Positions 51,430 to 63,943 of a stretch of DNA of 64,000 nt are shown piece after piece; positions within the stretch are counted from its first letter, which is position 1; the number at the start of each line of letters is the position of its first letter. A program made the position numbers and the translations under genes. The stretch comes from Pseudoips prasinana (taxonomy: Eukaryota > Arthropoda > Insecta > Lepidoptera > Nolidae), in the NCBI GenBank assembly GCA_951640165.1, contig OX621252.1:30153934-30217933 (forward strand). Direction: 5' to 3'. The notes beneath the pieces were generated by a model, which worked only from the letters and a program-made list of their open reading frames with translations, had not been told where the DNA came from and did not search any database.

Positions 51430-51625
51430 GTTCGGTGACACACTATAGCTTGGCTCCAGTCTTCATCAGCAACGTTTACTATTCTGCAACAAGTTTTCAC
51501 ATCCCACCCTAAGGTTGTCTGGAAGAGATCGTTTTGTGCGATAAGACCCATTTCTACAACTTGTTTGTGTAATATCTACTGTCATATGTATTCTTATGGT
51601 GTACAATAAAGAGTATTCTATTCTA
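51430..51625 (+). repeat. Retroposon 3' end
   Basis: AAGGTTGTCTGGAAGAGATC, TGCGATAAGACC and GTACAATAAAGAGT match the 3' end of a common lepidopteran LINE/SINE tail as I remember it, with AATAAAG near the end. Confidence 0.5.
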
Positions 51626-51988
51626 TAATGTGTGGGCATAAACAAACAATTATTTTGTGTCTTAAGATTGTAGTCAATTGTTACAACTGTATCCATGAAA
51701 AATTAAATGTGAATATTATAATTTTGTCCGTAACAACATTGATGTTACACAAGATTCCGGTCGGACCAATTTTGATTTCAATTAAAAAGCGACAGTTTTT
51801 AAAAATAATAAAATATATTATGTAAATTATATTTTTGTGTTTGATTTTTATTGAATCCCAGAAATGATTATCTTGAATTAATTTGTCGTCCAAGGGGTGG
51901 AGATACATCAGGATGTCAAACACGATCCTTCAAAATGGTGATGAATATGACGCCTTAAAAACTTTAAAAGAACTCCGGACTGGCTTAT

Positions 51989-52244
51989 TGGAACGAAGTT
52001 CCTTATCGCGCTTTGTGAAAGGGGGCTAGACGGAAAAAAATCTTACGAAAAGTTGTCACGACACTTTTTGCAGCTGTGCGGCGTGCGCATGTTTCTCTGT
52101 CTGTCTCTCTCTCTCTCTATAGAAAGCAAGGCAGATATTTTCATTTCTATTTCGCATTGAACAGTGTGGTGTCGCGACGATTATTTTTGTTGAGTGTATA
52201 CAGGTTTTTGTACATAATAAATAATAAGAAATAACTTCGTTCCA
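51989..52244. mobile_element. Candidate MITE with short inverted ends
   Basis: TGGAACGAAGTT at 51989 and AACTTCGTTCCA ending at about 52244 are perfect 12-base inverted ends. The interior contains a TCTCTC microsatellite (52096-52120). No ORF. Confidence 0.55.
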
Positions 52245-53014
52245 TCCGGGTGTACTTTGACACCTCTCAAGTTTTTTTTTATATAAATGGAAGTGAACGA
52301 TCCATATCCTGCCTGGCTGCTGCTGCTACAGCCTGTACAGGCTGCTTAGGTCATGTGGATCATTTGCTCCTTCTAGAAACTTGTAAATATTAATGAATTA
52401 AATAAATATCTTGGAAGAATTAACATACTGCCACCTAACCCCAAACTTGGCCTATATTTTATATAATTTCAAAGTACAGGTGAGGTCAAACTAAGTTCCA
52501 AGAGAAGTAAGTACTTCGACCCGTAAGGATCTGGAGATATTTAACATTTAACCGCCATCTGTACCTAAACTAGGCGGAGCCTCTGCTGTGGCAACAAGAC
52601 AACTAATAAACATATGATTATAGTGGGCATTATATTACGAACAACTTATTTTAAAACTAAGACTGAGAATTTTTCATTAGCCAAATATCCCTGTAAGTAC
52701 CAATTTTTTGGCCCGATGCAGGACCTAATTGTCGGCGCCATTGCAACGCCGACGATGTACGCGGGGGGCTGAGTGGAGTGCGGGGAGCTTGGCTATTCAC
52801 TCCGTACCCTAACGGGCCTGACCGCAACTACAAGGCACTCGCCGATTGCTCCCTCACGGGTCAACACCCCTGTGTCTCTAATATAATTTTAACTCTAATA
52901 TATAAATGTTGTTATCGGTTGAGTCGACTATCATCACACTCATTACCTTTGTTAAACACGCTACTGTTCCACCAACGAGGCTACTTACACACAATATTCT
53001 CATGGATCATCAAC

Positions 53015-53560
53015 AGTCTGATATCGTCCACTGCTAGACATAAACTTCCCCCAAAGGTTTTAGTAAGGTTGCCATTCGGAGAGGTTTGCCCTAGCCCTTT
53101 GGGAAGTGAGTAAGCGACGGGAGCTGGGTGGTAGCTAGTACACAGGTGACGTTGCTGCCCGACTTTCTGGTGTATCCCTTGGTCGCCTTTTGTTTTCTTT
53201 TTTGGCCAGAAACCACACGGCTAGGCTAGGCCATGGATATATCCCCTCGGGGCTGCGGTGGCAGTATGAGAAGTGTCTTCTGCTGCCGCAACGTGCAAGC
53301 ATCTCCTGGAAGAGAGCGACTTGATTGTGGCGGAGTCGCTGTGCCGGACTGGCAGGAGTGGGCAATAGAGAAGTGCAATCCAGAGCCTCCCAGGGTACAT
53401 GTTCAGACCGTCTGGGACATGGTGCAAAAGTGGACACCGGAGTAACTCCTCCCATCAGGCGAGAATTCCTTGGCAGGTTAGGTTTAGTCTGACATACAAC
53501 CGCATTCACTTTTTGCGCCTTATCAAAAAAAGCTAAGAATATAAAAGTCAAACCAGCAAT
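53015..53560 (-). repeat. GC-rich interspersed repeat, minus copy
   Basis: Complement of the 12.3-12.8 kb repeat over most of its length. Its left end (CCACTGCTAGACATAAACTTCC) resembles the repeats at 8205-8400 and 27575-27720. A third, small fragment lies at 29600-29690. Confidence 0.65.
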
Positions 53561-54293
53561 ACGGATCCATTTGATTTTCTATCTCTCTCAATTCGTCTAA
53601 ACTCTAAACTATAAAGATGGATAAAATATATCGTTCTTTGATCTTTGATGTCCTCCTATGTTTATTTAAAGGAACTCTAGTCTTTGGTATAAAAGCCATT
53701 GAAGTCAAAATAATACTCAACTTGCATTCAACTCATATTAATCGAAAACCACCTCAGGTCTCTCTTGGGAAATGCGACACACGCATGTTCGCATTTGATA
53801 TGAACAGTGACAGTACTTCAAAGGCTACAATGATAAAATCAGTCAACTGAAACCCAATGCTCTTTCAACATCACCTCACAGAACATGAAAGAAAATGTTT
53901 GATGAAAAACTGCCTTACAAAGTGAGTTTTTATAGTTGTCATGACCGCAAGTGAATGCGTATTGAGGGGTATGCGTATGATATATTTGAATTTAGATTGT
54001 TCTTTTTGAGTATAACTTCTTTAGTCACGCTTGACTTTAGGAGTAAGCTGGTGGAAACGTGACGAGAGCGTTATGAAAAGTGTGATCGGGCGAGGCGAAC
54101 GAAAATTGAGAGGGAGATATAAGTTAGTGAAGATAGAAAGGTAGAGAGTTACGTTTCGTATATTATTGTAGAGGCAAGAGAGAGAGGTAAGAGCACACTT
54201 TTTTTCTCTCTTTCTCTCATCATAGCTAATTAGGTTTCGTATATCTAAGTTTTACTTCAGTCGTATGATCTAACTCAGAATTTATTTTTATAT

Positions 54294-54485
54294 GGTGGTC
54301 CTGGGTTCGAATCCCGGTAAGTGCAAATATTTGTGTGATGAGCACGAATATTTGTTTCCGAGTCATGGATGTTTTCTATGTATATAAGTATGTATATCGT
54401 CGCCTGGTACCCATAGCTTGCTTAGTTTGGGGCTAGGATGATCTGTGTGACATTGTCCCTAGATAATATTAGATATTATATTATT
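54294..54485 (+). mobile_element. SINE group A, 5'-truncated
   Basis: Begins inside the head just before the B box and ends in the (ATT)n tail; part of the TATCTATC-rich body is deleted. Confidence 0.8.
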
Positions 54486-54864
54486 ATTATATTTATTTAC
54501 CTCTCACTTATAACTACAAGTTCATCAACTAATGCGATAATGCGGCCTTATAATTGGACTGACCTCATACAAATTATTTACTAAAAGAATATGAGGGACT
54601 TTTACTGAGCTAAATATTAGTCTAGGTGTGACCTTGATCAAGGCCCTGACCTTGACTAATCAAATACACTAACCTTGGCTAAGCCAGTGGTGTCGATGTA
54701 AAGCAGAATACTCAGTTAGTCGAATAAAATGCGAGATTGTGATACAGCTATATTTAATATGTAATATGCAATCAAAGTATATGTACGCCATATAGGCAAA
54801 ACATAATGTTACTAAATGAATGTTATCTTTACATGTTGCATGCTATATTGAGTAGGTATACTCA

Positions 54865-55020
54865 TGATCCTAATAATATTATAACTGCGAAAGTTTGTGA
54901 GTATAAATGTGGAGATAATGGATATTTGTTACTCTTTTACGCAAAAGCTATGGAACAGATTTTGAGGAAATTTTGTAGTAATATAACTTATATATCCGAA
55001 AAACACATGGGGCACATCTA
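54865..55020 (+). mobile_element. Helitron-like fragment
   Basis: TCCTAATAATATTATAACTG and the following GCGAAAGTTTGTGAGTATAA match the 5' part of the second subfamily. The characteristic 3' end is absent. Confidence 0.55.
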
Positions 55021-55827
55021 TTTGAGAAATAAGAAAACTGAATCTGTACGTTTGTTTAATGTTATCAATTTCAAATTAAAATAAAATCGTCAATATTAAA
55101 TTCGTTTCCAGTGTTATTATCCTTATTATGTTTCATTAAATCACCATGAAAGTTTCGAAATTTAAAACCGTGAGTAACAATTGATAATTTGACATATCTT
55201 GTTTGACATTAATGTTTTCGTTTAAAGCATTGGAATGCTTAGGCAAAGAAAACTACCTCGTCCGCCGTGTAAGTGAAGTCATCACACCTTTTTTAGTTTT
55301 TATTTTTTTCCTCAGAACAGAAGAAATAAAATGTATAAAAAAATATATTTGAACTTAGGATACAAAAATAAAGAAATGGTATTTTTGTTTTAAGGTGGTG
55401 TCAGTTTTGAAATGTTGTCAATTCTACTTAATTTGCTGTTTGGTCAACAGCGACAAATTACAACCACCCCATTTAAAAAAATAAGTTAGTAAAAGTGAAG
55501 TTCTTTCTAGATTTATCATAAGTATCGTTACAATATCTTCTTCGCCAGTTACAGAACATAAGATTGTGTTATACAATTTAGCATGCGGGGTGAATATTGC
55601 CTTTTTGATGTTGGTGGTTACAACGATACTACATGCACAAACATGCAATATTTACCTACGTCACTTCATTTTATTTAGTCCTGTTAGCAACGCCAAAATT
55701 TAGTTTGGCAACGTTTAAATTGTAAAGGGAAGCCGATGGAACTGTAATATATGGTCTTCTTACCACTAGTCCGTAAAGTATCTCTATAATTACCAACACA
55801 ATGGTAAAAGCAATAGATTTTATGAAC

Positions 55828-55935
55828 AGACAGCACATCAAGCTACCCCAATCTGTCAAAACTCCCCAAATTGAAAGTTGAAAATCTATGAAAGAAATTT
55901 GACAGATTGGGGTAGGTGGATGTGCTGGCGTCTCT
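55828..55935. repeat. Foldback MITE, relative of 4084
   Basis: Inverted ends CAGCACATCAAGCTACCCCA and TGGGGTAGGTGGATGTGCTG around an interior with CCAAATTGAAAGTTG. A half copy is at 27262-27330 in the Nrx-1 intron before LNS4 (GCCAGCACATCCAGCTACCC). Confidence 0.8.
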
Positions 55936-56209
55936 ACATGCACTTGAAGTAAAAAGTAGTGATTTATTTAAACTACAAACAGACATATCAGTATTCAGCT
56001 CGAACGCTTTGTACCACTCCCATTATTAGGTACATATTGTAATTAAATGTTTATTACAATAGTAGCTTAACTTTAAAATTGCTGTTTTAATATTATATTG
56101 TTATGTATGTAGATATTCTAGTATTAGAAGTATTAACACTACATTTTTATTGACATAATCTCACGTACATTTTTATTAAATAAGTTTTACTGACTAATTT
56201 TGCCTAGAC

Positions 56210-56410
56210 TACTTAGTCATCGTATGGGAAGTGGTTACCCTTGTGTCAGAGTTATTCAAGCCGCCCATTAGTCCTCTGACATGGCTTAACGATAATTTTC
56301 TATTGACTACAACCGAGACCATCAGCTTATTGTGTCCTCCGAAGCACGGCGACGCTCGGAAATTAAACCACTTTTGTTGGTCACTTACGGATCGGTGAGG
56401 CTATGAACTA
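56210..56410 (+). repeat. Interspersed repeat shared with 58700-58960
   Basis: Shares GGGTAGTGG/GGGAAGTGG, TTACCCTTGTGTCAGAGTT, CCTCTGACATGGCTTAACG and GACGCTCGGAAATTAAACCA with the second copy. No ORF or tRNA-like boxes. Confidence 0.65.
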
Positions 56411-56502
56411 TGTATTAGACAAAAAGTATTAAGATAGAGATATATTTCTTTGTTTAACATTGTGTGTTTGTGATACAAAAACCTTAGATAGAACATATTA
56501 TT

Positions 56503-56743
56503 AACGGTCACCGTAGCCTAGTTGGTAGTGCTCCTGCCTACGAAGCTGGTGGTCCTGGGTTCGAATCCCGGTAAGTGTGATGAGCACGAATATTTGTTTC
56601 CGAGTCATGGATGTCTTCTATGTATTTAAGTATTTATCTATCTATATAAGTATGTATATCGTCGCCTGGTACCGATAGCACAAGCTTTGCTTAGTTTGGG
56701 GCTAGAATGATCTGTGTGACATTGTCCCAAGATATTATTATTT
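56503..56743 (+). mobile_element. SINE group A copy
   Basis: Starts with the same head as 378-620. A short deletion removes bases after the B box. It ends with ATATTATTATT. Confidence 0.85.
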
Positions 56744-57376
56744 AGCATGTCTAGCCACAATCAGCGTAGGTACCCATTAGTGAGTCATTATATGATCCGG
56801 AAGACTCCCACTGCTGGACAAATGGGAGGCGATCCAAGACCGCCCACCAAACCGCAGACCAAAGATCTCAATAATTGCTTGTCTTCATTAGATTAGTGAG
56901 TAGATCAAGTCAATATTTTCAAGATGTTGAACACATGGTTAATGTATTGTATGTCGACCACAGGCGACGATTTATATTCTGTTTTTTATTTCTAGGTATT
57001 AAATATTATAGTAGGTATGTAAGTTTTGGTTATATGCCAATATGCAAAGTAATATATTATTAACAAAAATTGGAAAAACAAATTGGGTGCCCCTTAATGT
57101 ACGTACCGAATGCCATATATGAAAACATTCAATCATTGTGCAAATATTATCGTGACATTGAAATTTAATTCCCAGTTATTATTAGAATTTAGATGGGTCA
57201 GAAATAAATGAATTAATAATATGCATGTATTTGAAATAGAGACTTATAAAAATAAAAATCAAATCCATAGAAGTCATTTTTGGTAACATTAATAGTATAA
57301 TATCAATAATTCACATACAATTTCATATAATGAATACTAAAGTGTTATTGTTTTATTTATATAAAATAAATTTATA

Positions 57377-57775
57377 TATACAACATGTAACTTAATTAAC
57401 GCACATCCTGAAAATAGTTTGTACAGAATCGTTTACTGAATCGATTTATATCATTTTAATTTAGGTATTTTTTATTCCAAAATAATTAAAACTACGGAAT
57501 TTATTGTAATATTAACCCTGTACAGTCAAAACAGATTGAAATGGACCGTAAGTAAAAGTAATAAGACTTAAAATCGCAGTTTTATTTGTATTCATACAAA
57601 TTCCATCATTGAATACAAAATAAAGAAAAATAAACTTTAATCCAAGAAGTTAATTTAGTAAATAGCAATGCATATACATGTTAAATAAAAAATTCTGAGT
57701 ATGTATTATGATTACAACATAATATTCTAATTGGGGTGTTTGAGGGTGTGCGTTAATTACGTTACATGTTGTATA
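57377..57775 (+). mobile_element. MITE with 28-bp inverted ends
   Basis: Left end TATACAACATGTAACTTAAT and right end ATTACGTTACATGTTGTATA are inverted copies. 399 bases, no ORF. A shorter diverged copy is at 21140-21376. Confidence 0.8.
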
Positions 57776-57799
57776 TGTGTCTCTTTATTTATTTTGAGG

Positions 57800-58025
57800 G
57801 GCCTGTTGGCGTGTAGATGTGTGGCAGGTTGTACTATGGAAACCAGATAACTATTATATGCACAATTTTCTTTTTGTCAATACATACTTATATAGATAAT
57901 TACACCCAGATTCAGGATAAACAGACATGGTCATGCACACAAATATCTATCCTGGGTGGGAATCAAACCCACGACTTCTGGCGTGAAAAGCAAGCATTTG
58001 CCAACCACGCCTACAGGTCTGTCTA
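57800..58025 (-). mobile_element. SINE group B, rearranged copy
   Basis: The minus body and head are clear (57828-58020). At its left edge, GGCCTGTTGGCGTG looks like a head in the opposite orientation, so it is rearranged or two fragments meet here. Confidence 0.7.
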
Positions 58026-58699
58026 TAAATAAGTAAGGAAAAATCTAAAATAAGTAAGGAAAGAATTCCATGTTTGATAAACACAGGCTATAAGCTCTCT
58101 AAAGATTCCAAATATAGCACGATGGCTATATTTACCGGATTGAATAGATTCTGCCTGGAAAAATATCCGTATTCCTATAAAAAATCAAGCCTAAAATAAC
58201 TCGCTATTTTATCATAATCCCAGAAGTAGCTATTTCAAAGGACAATCGAACACCAACACACACCCACAAAATGCCGTAGGCATATCTATCATAAAATTTG
58301 TAGAATGAAACTGCTATATAGTGATTTTCAAACAAACCTTCGTTTAACATTGGAAAATTTATATCAGACTATATTACTTACTTGCTATTTTTTTTTATAT
58401 TTTAAAACTTTTGCACATGAAAGTACACAGGCGGACTTAATGCCGTAGGCATTCTCTAACAGTCGACCTTGGGGTGACGCAGAGAAAAACCAAGTAGGTG
58501 CACTTTAAAAACGTCTTGTGTGGATTATCAGTGTAAAAATATATAATTATGAATAATTACATACAATACAGAAATATAAACTATAATAGGCTAATATATA
58601 TTTATAAATAATTATACCTAGAGAACAATTAACGATAGAAGAGAGTGCTATTGAGTCGATTCTGCCAGCATTTTTTTTGTAATGTGTTCGCGAATTTTC

Positions 58700-58965
58700 T
58701 TTTTAAAGAAAATTATCGAATGGGTAGTGGTTACCCTAGTGTCAGAGTTGTTTAAGCCACTCAGTAGACCTCTGACATGACCTAACGTCTGTTGCCGTCT
58801 GTTGCTTAATGGCTACAACCGGGACCGACAGCTTAACGTGCTCTTCAAAGCAAGGAGACGCTCAGAAATTAAACCACTTTGGCGGACACCCATCTATGGA
58901 CTGACCGCAGCCTAGTTGTTTGACCTCAACGATCTCTGCGGGCCGGTGAGAGCATCTGACTAAGA
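58700..58965 (+). repeat. Interspersed repeat, second copy
   Basis: Matches 56210-56410 and extends further right (GACTGACCGCAGCCTAGTTG). Class unknown. Confidence 0.65.
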
Positions 58966-59261
58966 GCTCTTATATATATATACGCTATAGTAACTATAGC
59001 CTATATATGTAGGCTAGGCTAGGTAGTATATGTAGGCTTTAGTTATACACGGTTGAAATCCTATTTAAATGCTTCATATTCTTTCTAAGTATAAATTATA
59101 ACTAGAGGCTCGCACTTGTTCGAAATTCGACCATTAAGGTTCTATTGTGAACGACTATAGACAAAGCTATCATATAAAAATATTAGCTTTTTGCGGAATT
59201 TTGCGAATTGTTGACGTGCTATGCCTTGGCTATCCCACCAGCATCCTAAACGCGTTAAATA

Positions 59262-59760
59262 AATAATAAAAATAAATAAAAAAGGTTTTTATTCACGTAG
59301 ACTTCAAAAAAGCGCTTGTAAATAGTCAGAACATGTTTGTAGTATTATAGTTGTATACATTATTATTTCTAGTAACATAGATATTAGGTACACATGTATT
59401 GATAGTATTAAAACATTAATAAAATTTATTTTATAACAGCAATGATATTTAGCTAGCTCGAATCAAGTTATTGTCAAGAGATTATGTTTAAGTTTAATTA
59501 TCTAGTTTAAGTCTAATTATCTAGTTTAAGTCTAATATTTGTGATACATATTGGCAATGGTTCTGTCTATATTAAGGTGATATTATTATGACGGACCTTG
59601 TGTTAATAACGACGGTCGCGCTTTAATGCTACCACCGGATCCAATGCGCCCCAACTGAGAAGACCCAGCGAAACAAACTCAGCGGGTGTCTCTACTACCG
59701 GTTTCAACACGGCCCAGTTGAGACGCTCAGGCGAAACATACTCAATGGGGCATATACACG
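59262..59760 (-). mobile_element. LINE-tail-like repeat, most complete copy
   Basis: Minus orientation. The left end has the A/T tail and GGTTTTTATTCACGTAGAC; the right end has CAATGCGCCCCAACTGAGAA and a GC-rich stretch. Same family as 46545-46950. An 18-base unit (TAATTATCTAGTTTAAGT) is repeated around 59496-59532. Confidence 0.75.
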
Positions 59761-60024
59761 AGATTTGGTCCACTTACTGTAATTATTTAGCAGGCAAACA
59801 CAATATATGCTCGATCGGTTGTCTGTTTATTTATTTATTTTAGGTTTAATTTATTAGAAAGAGAAAATAAAAACGTCAAAATAAAAGTAACATTAATCAT
59901 TTTGAGACACAACCAACAGTTCTGAAATTCGTAGAATATTTAAATAATAGATAGTTTTATTACAGATAGTTCATGTAACATAAAAGATTACTCATGTCTA
60001 TATGGCTATAAGATCTCCAGCGGA

Positions 60025-60591
60025 CTATGTGCAGGTAGATGCCGACCGCCAAATGTCTTTATCGTCAATGTAATCCTTAGTAGTGTAGTAACCCTTAGCC
60101 ATAAGTTCATGTTTAATGTGTGACTTAAACTTATTATCAGGTAGTTTAGTTATATGAATAGGGAGCTTGTTATAAAACCTAGTACAATTTCCCATGAATG
60201 ACTTTTTTGTTTTGCTAACTCTAAAGGCTGGTATAGCTAGTTTGTCCTTATTTCTTGTATTGACATTGTGCAAGTCACTCCGTTTTTTATATTTATCTAA
60301 ATTTTTCCGCACAAACATTATATTCTGATATATGTATTCAGATGGAACAGTAAGTATATTTACCTCTTTAAAAACGCTTCGTAGAGACTTGCGACTGCCT
60401 AGATTATAAATAGCTCGGACTGCTCTTTTTTGTAATACGAAAATAGCACTTATGTCAGCTGCTGAGCCCCACAGCAGAATACCATAGGACATAATGCTAT
60501 GGAAATAAGCAAAATATACTAGTCTAGCAGTTGGTTCGTCTGACAATTGTCTGATTTTCCAAACTGCATATGAAGCTGAACTTAATTTGGC
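60025..60591 (-). pseudogene. LINE ORF2, C-terminal region
   Basis: In the same frame as the reverse transcriptase after the premature TGA. It reads SYAVWKIRQLSDEPTARLVY, FHSIMSYGILLWGS, VLQKRAVRAIYNL and MGNCTRFYNKLPIHITKL, the conserved post-RT region of CR1/Jockey LINEs, and ends in a TAG. Confidence 0.88.
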
Positions 60592-60594
60592 AGA

Positions 60595-62045
60595 TCATTT
60601 TTCAATATGAGGACCCCATTGTAATTTTGAGTCCAGTGTTATTCCCAAAAATACGGTCGAAGGAACTAAATCTAAAACTTCCTCGTTAAGTGCAACCGTT
60701 GGTTTAATATGAGTCACATTCGGCAATGAGAATTTGATGCATTTGGTCTTTCCTGCATTCAAAAGAAGATTATTTGCCGAAAACCAATTTGATATGAGGC
60801 TGAGAGTTTTATTAGGTTCTATAAGATCCTTATCTTTCCTACTCACTTTAAATATGAGTGACGTATCATCAGCAAATAGAATGATGTCTGATACTTTCTC
60901 TACTAGATATGGGAGATCATTTATATAAACTAGAAATAAAAATGGACCCAAAATCGATCCTTGGGGCACCCCCATTTTGACAGAATGTCGTGTTGAATTT
61001 ACCCCGTCTATTGAAACCAGTTGTTCTCGACCTGATAAATAGGACATTACAAGATCAAGAGATGTGCCAGAAACTCCATAGTATTTTAGTTTCACAATGA
61101 GCGTATGGTGGTCTACGCAATCAAAAGCCTTAGAGAGATCGCAGAAAACTCCCAGCGCATCCTGCGACCCCTCCCAAGCCTCCAATATAGACTTCATTAG
61201 TGTACACCCCGCATCCTGAGTAGAACGGCCCTTTGTAAACCCAAACTGCTTGTCATGCAATATCCCATTCATGTTAAAGTGCGACAACATCTGGCTGAGC
61301 ATGAGCTTTTCAAATATTTTACTTAACGCTGGCAGTATAGAGATGGGTCGATAATTTGTGGCATTATTTGAACAACCTGATTTGAAAACAGGTACTACCT
61401 TACTGATTTTCATAAGGTCTGGAAAGACGCCATCACTTACACAGCTATTGAAGATGTTTGCAAGGATGGAAGCAATGTTTTGTATAACTGATTCAATTGC
61501 CATTACAGACAGTCCCCATAAATCCTCTGTGCCCTTTTTTTTAATGCTCTTAAAAGCTTTTAGAATATCAGCATGTGTAACAAATCGAAAACTGAATTTG
61601 GGCACAATTGGTTTAATAGATTGTTTTAAAAAGATTTCTGCCACATCCGGTGACGACGGGAGGCACTTAGTAGTAACTAGAGGCATATTTGTAAAAAACT
61701 CGGCAAAAATGTTGGCAACGGTAAGTTTGTCTGAAACAAGTTCGTCATTAATATTTAGTTCCACTGTTTGGTCTCTCAATCTTCTTTTACCCGTTTCAGT
61801 ATTTATTATTTGCCAAGCTGCTTTTATCTTATTATCGGAGTTTTTTATTTTTCCGCTTATATACAAACATTTAGCTTGGATGCAAACTTTTTTGAAAATT
61901 TTTGAATAGTTACAAACATAATTTTTAAAATTGACATCAGATGTATAGGATCTTCTGTCATACAACTCATATAGGACATCTCTACTCCGTCTAATGCCTT
62001 GAGTTGCCCAATTAGTAAATTTTATCTTTTTATTGTCAACTTTAA
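60595..62045 (-). pseudogene. LINE ORF2, reverse transcriptase domain
   Basis: Open for about 480 codons. Motifs in order: NYRPISILPALSKIFEKLM, DKQFGFTKGRSTQDA, LSKAFDCVDHHTLI, GVPQGSILGPFLFLVYINDL and the catalytic FADDTSLIF, then WFSANNLLLNAGKTKCIKF. A TGA at 60592-60594 interrupts an otherwise continuous frame. The reading upstream of 61965 begins with NWATQGIRRSRDVLYELYDR. Confidence 0.93.
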
Positions 62046-62051
62046 TGTTTT

Positions 62052-62890
62052 TTATTTTACAACTTTATTAAATTCGTTACAAATGCAATTAAATAATATA
62101 CTGTACATGTCGTTAGGGTTATTTGAGTTAGATGAAAGATGGCCCAAACTAGTCTCTAGGTTGGAATTAAACTTCCCTAAGTTAGATTTTGTGAGTGGCC
62201 TACAAGTGATTATTTGCTTTTCTACAGTTATCACATTACTTAGTCTGATCATCTGGCATTTATGATCAGAACGAACACCGCTTACTAAACACTTCTCAGC
62301 GACTTCAAAATTTGTAATAATGTTATCGATGCAGGTAGCTGATGTTGGTGTGACTCTTGTGGGCTCAGAGAATACACATTGAAGATTAAAAGACCGAAAT
62401 AGAGACAAAAACATATTCAATTCAGGTGAAACTGTTAAAATATTTATATTGAAATCACCGCATACAACAATTTTTTTACTACTTTTGAATTTCTTAAGAA
62501 TATCCTCAATTGTGGATGCAAAGAGCTTTAAGTCAGATGATGGTGGTCGATAAACACATAATATGTAATAGAATTGTGTTTCAACACAAGCTACCTCACA
62601 CACACGCTCAATAGACATTTGAGAGATATCTTTCCGTTCTTTAAATTGAATTTGGTTCCGTAGAAGTATCAGTACACCCCCACCATCTGCAGAAGTCCGA
62701 TTATAAAAACTGGCAACCCTATAGCCACTAACATTAAAAGCCATTGTGTGGCCCCCAACCAAGTTTCGGTAAAACACAGAATATCTATATGAAATTTTTG
62801 ACTAAAAAGTTCTACATCTAGTATTTTGCCAGAGAAGCGGTTAATATTTTGATGAGATAAAATTAAAAATTGATCACACTTCTCTGTTGT
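62052..62890 (-). pseudogene. LINE ORF2, AP endonuclease domain
   Basis: The N-terminal part (62890 to about 62760) reads ILSHQNINRFSGKILDVELF and DILCFTETWL, with the catalytic Asn and Glu of APE-type endonucleases. After a frameshift, 62777-62052 carries SADGGGVLILLRNQ, VVCGDFNINI and VSGVRSDHK, the remaining catalytic Asp/Asn and the SDH motif. It nicks target DNA to prime reverse transcription; this copy is broken in two frames. Confidence 0.85.
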
Positions 62891-62895
62891 CTTAC

Positions 62896-63237
62896 TTAAT
62901 TGTTTAAATTACTAACTAAACTAATCTTAGTAACATTACTAAGCGATGATAAAAATAGTGACTTCGTCATACTACTTATGACTGAGTTAATAATTGAAGA
63001 TACTAATGTAGAAAATAAATGTAAAAACTTTCTTGAGACATGTAATGTACTCATGGTCAACCTATTACTATCTATAAATTTATTTGTGTCAAAAAACATA
63101 AATTTGTCATTGTAATGACTGACTAGAAACTGTAGATGCATATTAAGTTTATGAATATAATTATTTATTCTGTCAGGCATGTTGGCCAAATATGGAAAGG
63201 CACACAATATTATTTTTTTACAATTTAACTCCAACAT
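62896..63237 (-). pseudogene. LINE ORF1, C-terminal part
   Basis: Continues ORF1 in another frame: FNKMLELNCKKIILCAFPYL, then DTNKFIDSN and STLHVSRKFLHLF, positioned like the Asp...His block V of SGNH hydrolases. It ends with a stop that overlaps the open start of ORF2. Confidence 0.6.
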
Positions 63238-63247
63238 CTTATTAAAA

Positions 63248-63943
63248 CTATCTGTAATATCTTTTTTTTTTCAAGTTCTTACAATTTCCTACCAACAAAG
63301 TAATACATGAATTTTCACTGTGTTTATTCTTAGTTAATTTGTCTACAATATCTGAGAAATGTTCTCCTGGCAAGCAGTAGTTAATAAAGGGACTACTTAT
63401 CTTATTAATAAGCAAGGTACCAAGGCCCTTGCCTATATTGTCAGAATACAATATAGAGCTATGTTTATTGTCACCTTGTGTACATACTGGTGACCCTGAC
63501 TTTAGTTGTGTGCATGACTCCAATATTGTACTGCTGCTGTTTATTAATTCTATTGCATTTTCAGCTACCAACTTTTTATTACACTGTTTGGTTGGCATTT
63601 GCATTTCATTTTTAAATGTCTTATAATTTATATATGTTAATGCTAGGGACTCTTCAAGTGTTTTAATCTCAGATAGCAAATACTGAGTGTCCTTTTCGTA
63701 TATAATTTTACTGTCCTCTAACTTAATTTGAAAGTTTTCTATTTTATCTAATAAAGTTTTACGCTCTTTTGTTAATTGGAGAATGTATTTTTGCAGCTTT
63801 TCACTACTTAAGAATCTAATGTTAGGCTGGCAGTCTACAGAGTCATCCCCAGTCAAGTCAATTGTCAAAGTTGTCTTAACTGGGAGATGCTCCGGACCAC
63901 AACTGGCTAACTCATCATGTAAGCTCTGATTTATTGGAGTCAT
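63248..63943 (-). pseudogene. LINE ORF1, N-terminal part
   Basis: 231 codons from a Met at 63943. An acidic TIDLTGDDSVD near residue 28 is followed by a predicted coiled coil (LQKYILQLTKERKTLLDKIE and onward). A region resembling SGNH-esterase block I (SDNIGKGLGTLL, with Asn where the Ser nucleophile is expected) and block III (LLVGN) comes last. Esterase-like ORF1 proteins are known in CR1-group LINEs. The frame ends by a shift after GNCKNLKKK. Confidence 0.65.

Larger units (their letters stand above)
52260..59260. other. Intergenic DNA downstream of Nrx-1
   Basis: Between the listed elements (52260-53010, 53570-54290, 55030-55820, 55940-56200, 56890-57370, 58030-58690) I see AT-rich DNA with short ORFs lacking domains. 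An SINE-tail-like piece lies at 52395-52460. No host gene can be supported. Confidence 0.5.

Noticed and set aside
61358..61909. A 183-codon plus-strand ORF
   Set aside because: It is the antisense shadow of the LINE reverse transcriptase on the minus strand.
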